64,000 bases of DNA from MPNP01 sp965116235 (GTDB taxonomy: Bacteria > Pseudomonadota > Alphaproteobacteria > Rhodobacterales > Rhodobacteraceae). Below the pieces are notes generated by a model, which was not told the DNA's origin, searched no databases, and saw only the letters and a list, made by a program, of their open reading frames with translations. The translations under genes and the position numbers were made by a program. Shown here piece by piece: positions 56,522 through 64,000 of the stretch. The stretch is from positions 3,189,088-3,253,087 of the forward strand of contig OZ220496.1 of the NCBI GenBank assembly GCA_965116235.1. Direction: 5' to 3'. The first letter of the stretch is position 1. Every line of letters begins with the position of its first letter.

Positions 56522-57991
56522 ATGGTTGCTCAGTCAATAATGTTTCAAGGGACCGGTTCCAATGTTGGCAAGTCCCTCATCGTTGCCAGCCTATGCCGGC
56601 ATTTCCGGAACCAGGGTTACCGTGTCGCTCCCTTCAAGCCCCAAAACATGTCCAACAATTCTTCCGTGACCCATGAAGGGGGCGAAATTGGTCGGGCCCA
56701 AGCCCTTCAGGCTCTGGCCTGTCGCATCAAGCCCTCAATTCATATGAATCCTGTCTTGCTGAAGCCTGAGTCCAATCACATGTCCCAAGTCATAGTTCAG
56801 GGTCAAGTTCACACGACTGTCGGCAGCAAGGATTATCTGGCCCTCAAGAGAGATCTTATCCACCCCGTCATGGAAAGTTACAACCAGTTGGCCGAGGACC
56901 ATGACATTGTCATAGTCGAAGGTGCCGGCAGCCCCGCAGAGATAAACCTGCGTGAAAACGACATTGCCAACATGGGCTTTGCTAGAACTGCCGACGTCCC
57001 CGTCGTCATGATCGGTGATATCAATCGCGGGGGAGTGATTGCCCAGCTGGTTGGCACTCAGAATGTTCTTGAAACCGGTGATCGGGCCTGCGTCAAGGGT
57101 TTTGTCATTAACAAGTTCCGCGGTAATACGGGGCTGTTCGACGACGGCTTCAGATTTATCGAAGCCCGTACCAAATGGACTGGTCTGGGAGTCATTACCT
57201 GGAATGAAACAGCCAATAGACTGCCTCCCGAGGACACTCTGTCTCTTGCCGAATCGAATGCAAAATCTACAGCTGGGATAAATGTCTATTTTCTCGTCCT
57301 TGATAAGATTGCCAATTTTGATGACCTCGACCCTCTGAGCTTGCATCCGGAGGTAAATGTTCAGCCTCTGCGTTCCGGCACCCCCATACCTTCCGATGCT
57401 GACCTGGTCATCATTCCCGGAAGCAAGTCCACACGAGCTGACCTGGCCCAGATCAAGAAGAATGGGTGGCAGCATGATCTGATCGCATATTACCGGCGTG
57501 GCGGGATAGTATTAGGTGTGTGCGGCGGTTACCAGATTTTGGGCAAGGCCATCCATGATCCTAACGGCGTGGAGGGCAGACCCGGTTCAATGGATGGGCT
57601 AGGTTTGCTTGACGTCGAGACAACCATGTGTCCGACCAAGCAACTCGCGCATACCGAGGCCATTCATGTCGCCTCTGATCAGCGCTTTCAATCGTATGAG
57701 ATCCATATGGGAATATCCCGTGGCCGTGACTGCTCAAGACCCTTTGCCCACAAGATATCCAATGAACAGCTTGAACCGGAAGGAGCAACTTCTCCGGACG
57801 GTCGGGTAATGGGGACTTACTTGCATGGGCTGTTCGTCAGCGATGCTTTCCGAACTTCATTTTTGCGTTCTGTCAAGCAGAGTGTAGGGGGTTATGATTA
57901 CGTTCATGCCGTCGACAAGGCTCTTGACGAGATGGCCCGGCACGTCTCCGACCATCTCGACGTTGAAAGACTGCTTGCCCTAATGGGCTGA
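56522..57991 (+). CDS. cobQ: Cobyric acid synthase
   Basis: 489 residues. CobQ/CbiP amidates the b, d, e and g carboxylates of adenosylcobyrinate a,c-diamide. The N-terminal synthetase part has QGTGSNVGKS, RVAPFKPQNMSNNS, VEGAGSPAEINL and DINRGGVIAQ. The C-terminal amidotransferase has IPGSKSTRADL and GVCGGYQILG with its cysteine, and a late MGTYLHGLF histidine. It is separated from the main cob run by 7.7 kb of unrelated genes and ends five bases from convergent hemA. Confidence 0.95.
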   Translation: MVAQSIMFQGTGSNVGKSLIVASLCRHFRNQGYRVAPFKPQNMSNNSSVTHEGGEIGRAQALQALACRIKPSIHMNPVLLKPESNHMSQVIVQGQVHTTVGSKDYLALKRDLIHPVMESYNQLAEDHDIVIVEGAGSPAEINLRENDIANMGFARTADVPVVMIGDINRGGVIAQLVGTQNVLETGDRACVKGFVINKFRGNTGLFDDGFRFIEARTKWTGLGVITWNETANRLPPEDTLSLAESNAKSTAGINVYFLVLDKIANFDDLDPLSLHPEVNVQPLRSGTPIPSDADLVIIPGSKSTRADLAQIKKNGWQHDLIAYYRRGGIVLGVCGGYQILGKAIHDPNGVEGRPGSMDGLGLLDVETTMCPTKQLAHTEAIHVASDQRFQSYEIHMGISRGRDCSRPFAHKISNEQLEPEGATSPDGRVMGTYLHGLFVSDAFRTSFLRSVKQSVGGYDYVHAVDKALDEMARHVSDHLDVERLLALMG

Positions 57992-57996
57992 TTGCC

Positions 57997-59217
57997 TCAG
58001 GCAACGGCCCGGGCAAGTGCACATCGGGACCAGAGTTGTGAAAGGGCCGAGACCAAATAGCCAATGTCAGCCTTGGAGTGACGTGCCGTAGGCGTGATAC
58101 GCAATCTCTCGGTACCTTTCGGCACAGTCGGATAGTTTATGGGCTGAACATAGATCCCGAACTCGTCCATCAACATGTCCGTAATCTGCTTGCATTTGAC
58201 GGGATCCTTGACCACAACCGGCACAATATGCCCAGGATTCATCATGTGAGGAACGCCCTCCAGGTCCAGCTGGTCCCTGAGAAGTGCCACCATCTTTCTC
58301 TGCCGGGTTCTTTCCAGTTCACTTGATTTCAGATGACGGACCGAAGCCAAGGCACCCGCGACAACGGCCGGCGGCAGCGAAGTCGTGAAAATAAACCCGC
58401 TGGCGAACGAGCGGATAAAATCCACGCATTCCCTGGAGCCAGCGATGTATCCACCGACGAGGCCGTACGCCTTGCCGAGTGTTCCCTGAATTATGGACAC
58501 CTTGTCGGCCACTCCATCCCGTTCGGCAATTCCTCCGCCTCGGTTTCCGTAAATGCCAACCGCATGGACTTCATCAAGATAGGTCAAGGCACCGTGCTTG
58601 ATCGCAACGTCGCATATGTCTTCGATCGGTGCGATATCACCATCCATGGAGTGAATGGACTCAAAGGCCACAATCTTCATGGTTGACGAGTCATATTGGG
58701 ACAGCCGGGCATCCAGATCTGCGACGGAGTTTCGCCTCCAGATTTCCTTGGCTACTCGAGAATGTCGTATGCCTTCAATCATGGAGGCATGGTTTTTTTC
58801 ATCCGAAAAAATTACGGCATTCGGTATCCGCGAGCCCAATGTCGTCAATGACGCCCAGTTGGCCACATAGCCCGAGGTGAACACCAGCGCCGCCTCCTTG
58901 CCATGCAAGTCGGCAAGTTCCTTTTCAAGCAGGACATGATAGTGCGTCGTTCCGGATATGTTGCGTGTTCCACCGGCTCCAGCACCACACTGCCAGGCCG
59001 CCTCGCACATGGCCTCGATCACCGTGCGATTCTGCCCCATGCCCAGGTAGTCGTTCGAGCACCAGACAGCCACGTCCCGGGTCTGGTCACCAAAATGGTT
59101 GCGTGCGAAAGGGAAATTGCCCCTATACCTCTCGAGATCGGCAAAAACGCGGTAGTTCCCTTGAGCTTTCAATGCTTCAAGTTGCTTTTCAAACTCGACT
59201 TTGAATTCGTCTGTCAA
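57997..59217 (-). CDS. hemA: 5-aminolevulinate synthase
   Basis: 406 residues. This PLP enzyme condenses glycine and succinyl-CoA to 5-aminolevulinate, the alphaproteobacterial C4 route to tetrapyrroles. Visible: NDYLGMGQN, GAGAGGTRNISGT, FTSGYVANWA, SIHSMDGDIAPI, LDEVHAVGIYGNRGGG, and the PLP lysine in GTLGKAYGLVGG (residue 249). Next to cobQ it ties precursor supply to corrin synthesis. Confidence 0.96.
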   Translation of the reverse strand: MTDEFKVEFEKQLEALKAQGNYRVFADLERYRGNFPFARNHFGDQTRDVAVWCSNDYLGMGQNRTVIEAMCEAAWQCGAGAGGTRNISGTTHYHVLLEKELADLHGKEAALVFTSGYVANWASLTTLGSRIPNAVIFSDEKNHASMIEGIRHSRVAKEIWRRNSVADLDARLSQYDSSTMKIVAFESIHSMDGDIAPIEDICDVAIKHGALTYLDEVHAVGIYGNRGGGIAERDGVADKVSIIQGTLGKAYGLVGGYIAGSRECVDFIRSFASGFIFTTSLPPAVVAGALASVRHLKSSELERTRQRKMVALLRDQLDLEGVPHMMNPGHIVPVVVKDPVKCKQITDMLMDEFGIYVQPINYPTVPKGTERLRITPTARHSKADIGYLVSALSQLWSRCALARAVA

Positions 59218-59358
59218 CTGATCCTCAATTCATCAGGGCGGAATGAAACCGGAAGTTCGACACAGTCCTGCGGACAAATGCCCCATAGCCTTCACTTGTG
59301 GTCTTGCACTAGAAATTAAACCCCTTGGTGACCCATTTTTGCTGACTTGCCGGCATGT

Positions 59359-60321
59359 TCATGGATGTTGAATCCCTTCCCTGTTCAAGGCAATCGAGTA
59401 GATTGAGTTTGTTGCGGTCATGTACAGGATTTGCTTGTCGCGGCCGCCGAAGCACACATTCGAGACGACTTCCGGAATGTAAATCTTGCCCAAGAGGTTC
59501 AAGTCGGGATCATAACAATGCACACCGTCTCCTGCCGATGTCCAGATGTTGCCTTCGGTATCCAGGCGAAATCCGTCCGGAACGCCACAATCCATTTGTC
59601 TGGATACAACGGGCTTCTCGGCAACTTTCAGATCGGCGGATACCACGAACTTGTGAATGCCCGTTTGATCCAGGGGCTCGTACATCAGACCGGTATCGGA
59701 CAAGTACAGAAACTTTTCGTCAAGACTGAACGCCAATCCATTGGGACAATCGAGTCGGGTGGTCACGCATCGCAACTCGCCTGTTTCAGGCCAATAGCAA
59801 TACACGCCGCACGGCCGTTCTTGCCGGGCCTTGATGCCCTCGTAACTCGTCTTGATACCGTAGTACGGGTCGGTAAACCAGATGGTTCCATCGGATTTGA
59901 CCACGACATCATTGGGTGAATTCAGCCGTTTGCCTTCAAATCGGTCGACCAGTACGGTCAGGGTACCGTCATGTTCCATTCGAGTGATTCGACGTGGCCC
60001 TTGCTCGCAGGAAATCAATCGTCCCTGGAGGTCGCGATAGTGTCCATTGGCATAGTTGGATGGATTGAGATAGGTTGATAGCCCAATGACAGGGCTCCAT
60101 CGATACACGGTATTGTTGGGTATATCCGAAAACAGCAGAAAGCCAGCGTCACCCATCCATACCGGTCCTTCAGCCCAGTCAAAGCCGGTGGCCAGTCTCT
60201 TGAGCTTGACATTCGCAAGTAGGAAGGTTTCGAAGATCTTGTCTTCAACGTGGTACTCGGGACTGATTCGTTCGACGGCCATGTGCTCAATTCCCATTGT
60301 CTCTGCTTCCGTGATTTGCAT
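59359..60321 (-). CDS. SMP-30/gluconolactonase/LRE family protein
   Basis: 320 residues, six-bladed beta-propeller family of calcium- or zinc-dependent lactonases. Typical stretches: FDWAEGPVWMGDAGFLLFSDI, LISCEQGPRRITRM, RLNSPNDVVVKSDGTIWFTDPYYG, CPNGLAFSLDEKFLYLSDTG and PDGFRLDTEGNIWTS. It likely hydrolyses a sugar lactone. The ATG at 60321 has AGGA six bases upstream. It is the last gene of the histidine-kinase group. Confidence 0.9.
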   Translation of the reverse strand: MQITEAETMGIEHMAVERISPEYHVEDKIFETFLLANVKLKRLATGFDWAEGPVWMGDAGFLLFSDIPNNTVYRWSPVIGLSTYLNPSNYANGHYRDLQGRLISCEQGPRRITRMEHDGTLTVLVDRFEGKRLNSPNDVVVKSDGTIWFTDPYYGIKTSYEGIKARQERPCGVYCYWPETGELRCVTTRLDCPNGLAFSLDEKFLYLSDTGLMYEPLDQTGIHKFVVSADLKVAEKPVVSRQMDCGVPDGFRLDTEGNIWTSAGDGVHCYDPDLNLLGKIYIPEVVSNVCFGGRDKQILYMTATNSIYSIALNREGIQHP

Positions 60322-60381
60322 CTGTAATCCTACCGGTGATTAAACCGGCCTTTTTGGCATGTTTTGGATCACTTGAAGAAG

Positions 60382-62547
60382 TCATTCTTCATTCTCGTTC
60401 ACGAAAAACTGACTGGTATCCTCAGGAATGTCAACGACAAACTCGGTAAAGGAGCCGGGCTCAGAATCCACCTCAATCGTGCCACCGTGTTCGCGAATGA
60501 TGTCGACGGACATGGAAAGACCTAGCCCTGTTCCTTCATCGGTTGGCTTTGTTGTGAAGAAAGGATTGAATATCTTTTCCTTGATTTCATCGGGGATTCC
60601 ATTTCCGTTATCGCGAATTGAAATGCGAATTCGGGTTCCCTCCCGCTTGGTCTTGACGATCAATTCGGGTTCGTAAGTGATCGCCTCGGCCTGCTCCTGA
60701 GCCTGTTTCTCCAGTTCCAGTCGCTTCTTGTGCGTGGCATAACAGGCATTAGTTACAATGTTGAGAATGACCCGTCCGAGATCCTGCGGAACAACGGTGG
60801 CTTCGCCGACATTCGGATCAAGTTCCGACCGCATGAAAAGACGAAAGCCGTCCATGGTTGCTCGAGAACTGTGGTAGGCCAGTTTTGTATGCTCGTCGAC
60901 CAGCGAGTTGATTGGAACCTTCTGGGCTTGGGCCTCGCCCCGCCCCATACTCAACATGTCATGAACAATCCGGTCGGCTCGCGTCCCATGCCCCAGAATG
61001 CGTTCAAGATTCTCCTTGAGGATGCCGGTCACGTCCCTGACTTCTTCGACAAGTTCTTCCTTGTCCTCAACATCTTCGTAAATCTCATCCAGCTCATCAA
61101 TCAGTTCCAGCGAAGATTCCGAAAAGTTCTTCACAAAGTTGAGAGGATTCTTGATCTCATGGGCCACACCCGCTGTCAATTCACCCAGCGCGGCCAGTTT
61201 CTCCCGCATGACAATCTGATTTTGAGCCTTTTTCAACTCGTCGAGTACTTTTTCCAGCTCCTGATTTTTGCCGGCCAGCTCGTCGGCCATTTTTTCAACC
61301 AGGTTCAAACGCTGGGCTTCAAGCGAGTTTTTCCGAAACACCTCAAGTGCGCTGGCCATGTAGGCGATCTCGTCCTTGCCTCGAACTTTGACAACATTCT
61401 CCAAATCACCGCCAGCCATGGACTGCATGCGGGTTGACAGCTCCTGCAAGCGCAAGAGAATGTGCTTGCCAACAAAGAGCCAGGCAATAAGAACGGCAAC
61501 GACGATACTGCCAGCACCAAGCACAAGCAGTACATTGCGCGCACCGACCACGGTATCATCGGATTCCATGATCGCTTGCTGGGCCTGACTGTTTGTGCGC
61601 TTGACAATATCCTCAACACGACGAACCAGTTCCGTGGCAATCAGGACGTTCGTCCTCAGCAAGCGTTCCTGCTGCTTCAGGAGAACAATTTCCTGCTTGC
61701 GGATGTCAAATCCATTTCCTTCGCCAAGGCCCAGTGAAAACAGCGATTCAAAGAGCAATGCCACCCTCTGGAATTCAGCGATTTCGCCAATTTCCTCCTT
61801 GCTCCGCTGGATGCCGTCATAGGTGGATTCAAATTGGTCCTGCAAGGCGTCAACCAGTGCTGAATCCGCAACTATTGCGGTTGTCGCCAGAATCTGGATC
61901 GCGATGTTGATCTCTTTTTCCAAATTGGAAAGGTGCCGATACTTGTTAACTTCCAGATCAGACCGATAGACGTCAAAACTGCTCCCCGGATCATCCAGTT
62001 CCTTGTAACCTGTCATGACGTAGAAGAACTGATCGTCAATCAGAGGCAACAGGTCCACTCGGATCGTTTGTTCAAGGCGTCCAAGCGACTCGTTGAACGC
62101 CGCCGACTCGCGCAGCTGTTCAAAGTACTCGCTCATGAGCTCTTCAAGCTTGTCAATATTGGTTTCGAGGGCCTCGAAATTTGATTCCAGCCCTTGAATG
62201 AGAGGCGTTGACCCGTCAATGGCCACCAATTCTTGCAGGCTTGATCGGAATTCCTCACGGTACAAATCCGTTTCAGCCGTGACATTTGCCAACTCCTGAG
62301 GATTTTGGGCTGCGGTCAGGCGCGGTGCCGCAGCCACGAGTGAAGCATTGGTTCGGGATATGGCAAAGGCCACCACCATTTCCGGAAGGTTATAGTTGTT
62401 GACCCGCTCCTGAGTGGATCGGACTCGATCGAATGATTGCCAAGAGACACCGACGGCAATGATCGTTATCAATACCGTAACGGCTATGGCCAGATAGAGC
62501 TGGATTGACAGCTTGTGGTAGAGCTTGATTTTATTGTCGACCGCCAT
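60382..62547 (-). CDS. Membrane sensor histidine kinase with HAMP domain
   Basis: 721 residues. A first membrane segment near residues 15-33 is followed by a large helical periplasmic region (about 35-340), a second segment near 341-360, and a HAMP linker (LQELSTRMQSMAGGDLENVV). A coiled coil leads into a HisKA box (LGELTAGVAHEIKNPLNFV) and an ATPase domain (NIVTNACYATHKK, DNGNGIPDEIKEKIFNPFFTTKP, GTGLGLSM). There is no receiver domain. It begins six bases after the binding-protein gene, which suggests that the binding protein presents a ligand to it. Confidence 0.92.
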   Translation of the reverse strand: MAVDNKIKLYHKLSIQLYLAIAVTVLITIIAVGVSWQSFDRVRSTQERVNNYNLPEMVVAFAISRTNASLVAAAPRLTAAQNPQELANVTAETDLYREEFRSSLQELVAIDGSTPLIQGLESNFEALETNIDKLEELMSEYFEQLRESAAFNESLGRLEQTIRVDLLPLIDDQFFYVMTGYKELDDPGSSFDVYRSDLEVNKYRHLSNLEKEINIAIQILATTAIVADSALVDALQDQFESTYDGIQRSKEEIGEIAEFQRVALLFESLFSLGLGEGNGFDIRKQEIVLLKQQERLLRTNVLIATELVRRVEDIVKRTNSQAQQAIMESDDTVVGARNVLLVLGAGSIVVAVLIAWLFVGKHILLRLQELSTRMQSMAGGDLENVVKVRGKDEIAYMASALEVFRKNSLEAQRLNLVEKMADELAGKNQELEKVLDELKKAQNQIVMREKLAALGELTAGVAHEIKNPLNFVKNFSESSLELIDELDEIYEDVEDKEELVEEVRDVTGILKENLERILGHGTRADRIVHDMLSMGRGEAQAQKVPINSLVDEHTKLAYHSSRATMDGFRLFMRSELDPNVGEATVVPQDLGRVILNIVTNACYATHKKRLELEKQAQEQAEAITYEPELIVKTKREGTRIRISIRDNGNGIPDEIKEKIFNPFFTTKPTDEGTGLGLSMSVDIIREHGGTIEVDSEPGSFTEFVVDIPEDTSQFFVNENEE

Positions 62548-62553
62548 CAGGAC

Positions 62554-63747
62554 CTAACGAACATCATCCAGTGATCGTACGAGCGTGAAGCCTTGTTCAG
62601 GCCTGAACTGGGTCAGGTAGACCTCATCCAGTCCTTGATTGTCGTATTCACCAAAAACGAAACCAATGTCCGAAACCATGATTTCATTTGTCCGGCTGAA
62701 CTTTTCCAGAAAGCAGGTCCGACTCAGGTCTTGGCCACAGGTCCGCAAAGCCTCAATGACCAGTCGTCCAGCCAAATATCCCTCGAATGAGCCAAAACCG
62801 AAGTCTTCCGCTGGATAAAATCTGAGCATGGCATCACGATATTCGGTTGCAACCATCAGGAAGCGATCATTGTAATCGGGAACGGCCTGAGTCATGAACA
62901 CGTCTGGATAGGCCTTGTCTCCCAACGAAGTCGCCAGGGCATTGGCACCCACGAAAGATATTGTCATGAAGACAGGATCGAACCCGATTTTGTCTGCCCA
63001 CTTGATCGCGGCGGCCACGGGCTCATAAGAACCGACCACAATCACGGCCTCCGGATCCTTGATCTTCAGGTCATAGAGAGCAGACTTGACGGCTGTCGTG
63101 TTGCGCAGATACACGCTGCGGCCGCCCAGTTGCAGGCCATAAATCCGCAAGGCATTGAGCGTGCCATTGTAGCCAACTCGGCCAAACGAGTCATTTTGGT
63201 AGAGAACGGCTATGCGTGTTATCCCCCTGTCCTGGGTCAGCCTTTCGATCATGGCGTTGATTTCCTGCTGATAGGAAGCTCGGACATTGACCACGGTCTT
63301 GAACAAATTTCTATCCCGCAAAAAACCGGCTCCGGTAAAAGGGGCAACAAATGGTATGCCAGCTTCTTCAGCGATCGAAGCCGCAACTCGTGACGTCGGC
63401 GTTCCTACTTCACCAATCAGGGCAAAAACAGTGCCGTTCCGGATGAATTCCCGGGTGTTCTCGACGGCCAGGTTGGGCTCGTAGGCATCATCCTTGACTT
63501 CCAGTATCAGATTCCGGCCCGAGACGCCCCCCTGCCGGTTCGCTTCGTCAAACGCCGTCTGTATACCCAGACGCATGCTCAACCCAAGTTCGGCCGAAGG
63601 TCCCGTAAAAGCTGCCGATTGTCCGAATATTATCTCGTCGTCATAAACACCTGGATTGAATTGGGCTTGCGAAGCGGCGGCCAAGGCCATCAGCAGTCCG
63701 ATCAGAGGATAGGCCCAAACTCGGTGCGCCAACTTAGGATCTCTCAC
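62554..63747 (-). CDS. Branched-chain amino-acid-type ABC substrate-binding protein, probable sensor partner
   Basis: 397 residues from a GTG. A signal peptide (YPLIGLLMALAAASQA) precedes a Peripla_BP_6 (LivJ-type) domain: IIFGQSAAFTGPSAELGLSMRLGIQTAFDEANRQGGVSGR, ALIGEVGTPTSRVAASIAEEAGIPFVAPFTGA, and VLYQNDSFGRVGYNG. No permease or ABC ATPase is adjacent. The genes either side encode a kinase and a phosphatase, so I infer a sensing rather than a transport role. Confidence 0.88.
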   Translation of the reverse strand: MRDPKLAHRVWAYPLIGLLMALAAASQAQFNPGVYDDEIIFGQSAAFTGPSAELGLSMRLGIQTAFDEANRQGGVSGRNLILEVKDDAYEPNLAVENTREFIRNGTVFALIGEVGTPTSRVAASIAEEAGIPFVAPFTGAGFLRDRNLFKTVVNVRASYQQEINAMIERLTQDRGITRIAVLYQNDSFGRVGYNGTLNALRIYGLQLGGRSVYLRNTTAVKSALYDLKIKDPEAVIVVGSYEPVAAAIKWADKIGFDPVFMTISFVGANALATSLGDKAYPDVFMTQAVPDYNDRFLMVATEYRDAMLRFYPAEDFGFGSFEGYLAGRLVIEALRTCGQDLSRTCFLEKFSRTNEIMVSDIGFVFGEYDNQGLDEVYLTQFRPEQGFTLVRSLDDVR

Positions 63748-63809
63748 TCTCGATCAACTCCGCAACTGAGGCGCTCATTCATCTCGCCAATCTGATCCAT
63801 TCCAGGACA

Positions 63810-64000
63810 CTAGCGGGACTCACCCGTTGGCTCAATGGACGAGTAACCTTCAAAACCCAGCGATATGCATGTGATATCATCCGTCTGCTGTTCTCCTTTC
63901 GAAAATTCGTCAACGGCATCAATAATCCGATCATTGAATTCCCGAATGTTCAGATGCCTGTTTCGGTTGGCCACGTCAATCATTCTGGCCTCACCAAAGA
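63810..64000 (-). CDS. SpoIIE/RsbU-type serine phosphatase, C-terminal fragment
   Basis: The reverse strand from 64000 reads FGEARMIDVANRNRHLNIRE, then DAVDEFSKGEQQTDDITCISL, ending at TAG (63812-63810). This is the C-terminal end of PP2C-like SpoIIE phosphatases, with the conserved QTDDIT metal-site motif. The N-terminal part lies beyond the window. It is 62 bp upstream of the binding-protein gene on the same strand. Confidence 0.8.
   Translation of the reverse strand, partial: FGEARMIDVANRNRHLNIREFNDRIIDAVDEFSKGEQQTDDITCISLGFEGYSSIEPTGESR

Noticed and set aside
1..64000. CRISPR array
   Set aside because: No evenly spaced direct repeats of 24-40 bp with unique spacers were seen; the only tandem repeat is the two-copy operator-like pair at 31221-31293.

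Overview
The window most likely comes from an alphaproteobacterium of about 50% GC. Supporting signs are a C4-pathway 5-aminolevulinate synthase (hemA), an archaeal-type class I lysyl-tRNA synthetase, an NDUFS4-like complex I accessory protein and large conventional autotransporters. I cannot place it below class.

Layout. 1-2.4 kb: an autotransporter on the minus strand that runs off the window edge. 3.4-12 kb: housekeeping and transport genes (YkvA-like, MFS exporter, enol-lactonase-like hydrolase, two tRNA-Arg genes, NDUFS4-like, uvrB, class I lysS, nadD). 12-21 kb: two accessory operons, one pairing a PHP/SMC-like ATPase with a Schlafen AlbA_2 protein and one joining a dual-OB-like protein to two DUF488 proteins, with ettA and a class II aldolase between them. 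21.7-26.4 kb: a decayed IS630-family element, a second autotransporter and a lone IS630-like end. 26.4-31.3 kb: a ribose-type sugar ABC operon with an IclR regulator. 31.7-32.0 kb: a transposase remnant. 32-48.8 kb: a large corrin-ring gene cluster (cbiX, cobH, cobL, cobI, cbiG-cobJ, cobM, cobB, cobA, cbiD, cobK, cobW, cobN, cobO). 49-56 kb: an esterase, a phosphodiesterase and a complete peptide-type ABC operon. 56.5-59.2 kb: cobQ facing hemA. 59.4-64 kb: a signalling/transport group with an SMP-30 lactonase, a histidine kinase, a branched-chain-type binding protein and a SpoIIE-type phosphatase.

How the genes work together. hemA supplies 5-aminolevulinate for tetrapyrroles. cobA, cobI, cobJ, cobM, cobL, cobH, cbiD, cbiG and cobK methylate and contract the ring. 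cbiX and possibly cobN insert cobalt. cobB and cobQ amidate, and cobO adenosylates. The set mixes markers of the anaerobic (early cobalt) and aerobic (late cobalt) routes.

The main novelty signal is a group of runs of exactly nine C (G on the minus strand) tied to the autotransporter genes. In both autotransporters a G9 run lies about 20 codons after the ATG and, as written, puts the rest of the gene out of frame. In the first there is a second G9 run inside the probable -35/-10 spacer. A third, decayed autotransporter start at 39.9 kb also has a C9 run. This looks like a phase-variable surface-protein family controlled at transcription and translation. A second candidate is the PHP-SMC/AlbA_2 pair, which has the look of a defence or nucleic-acid-sensing operon.
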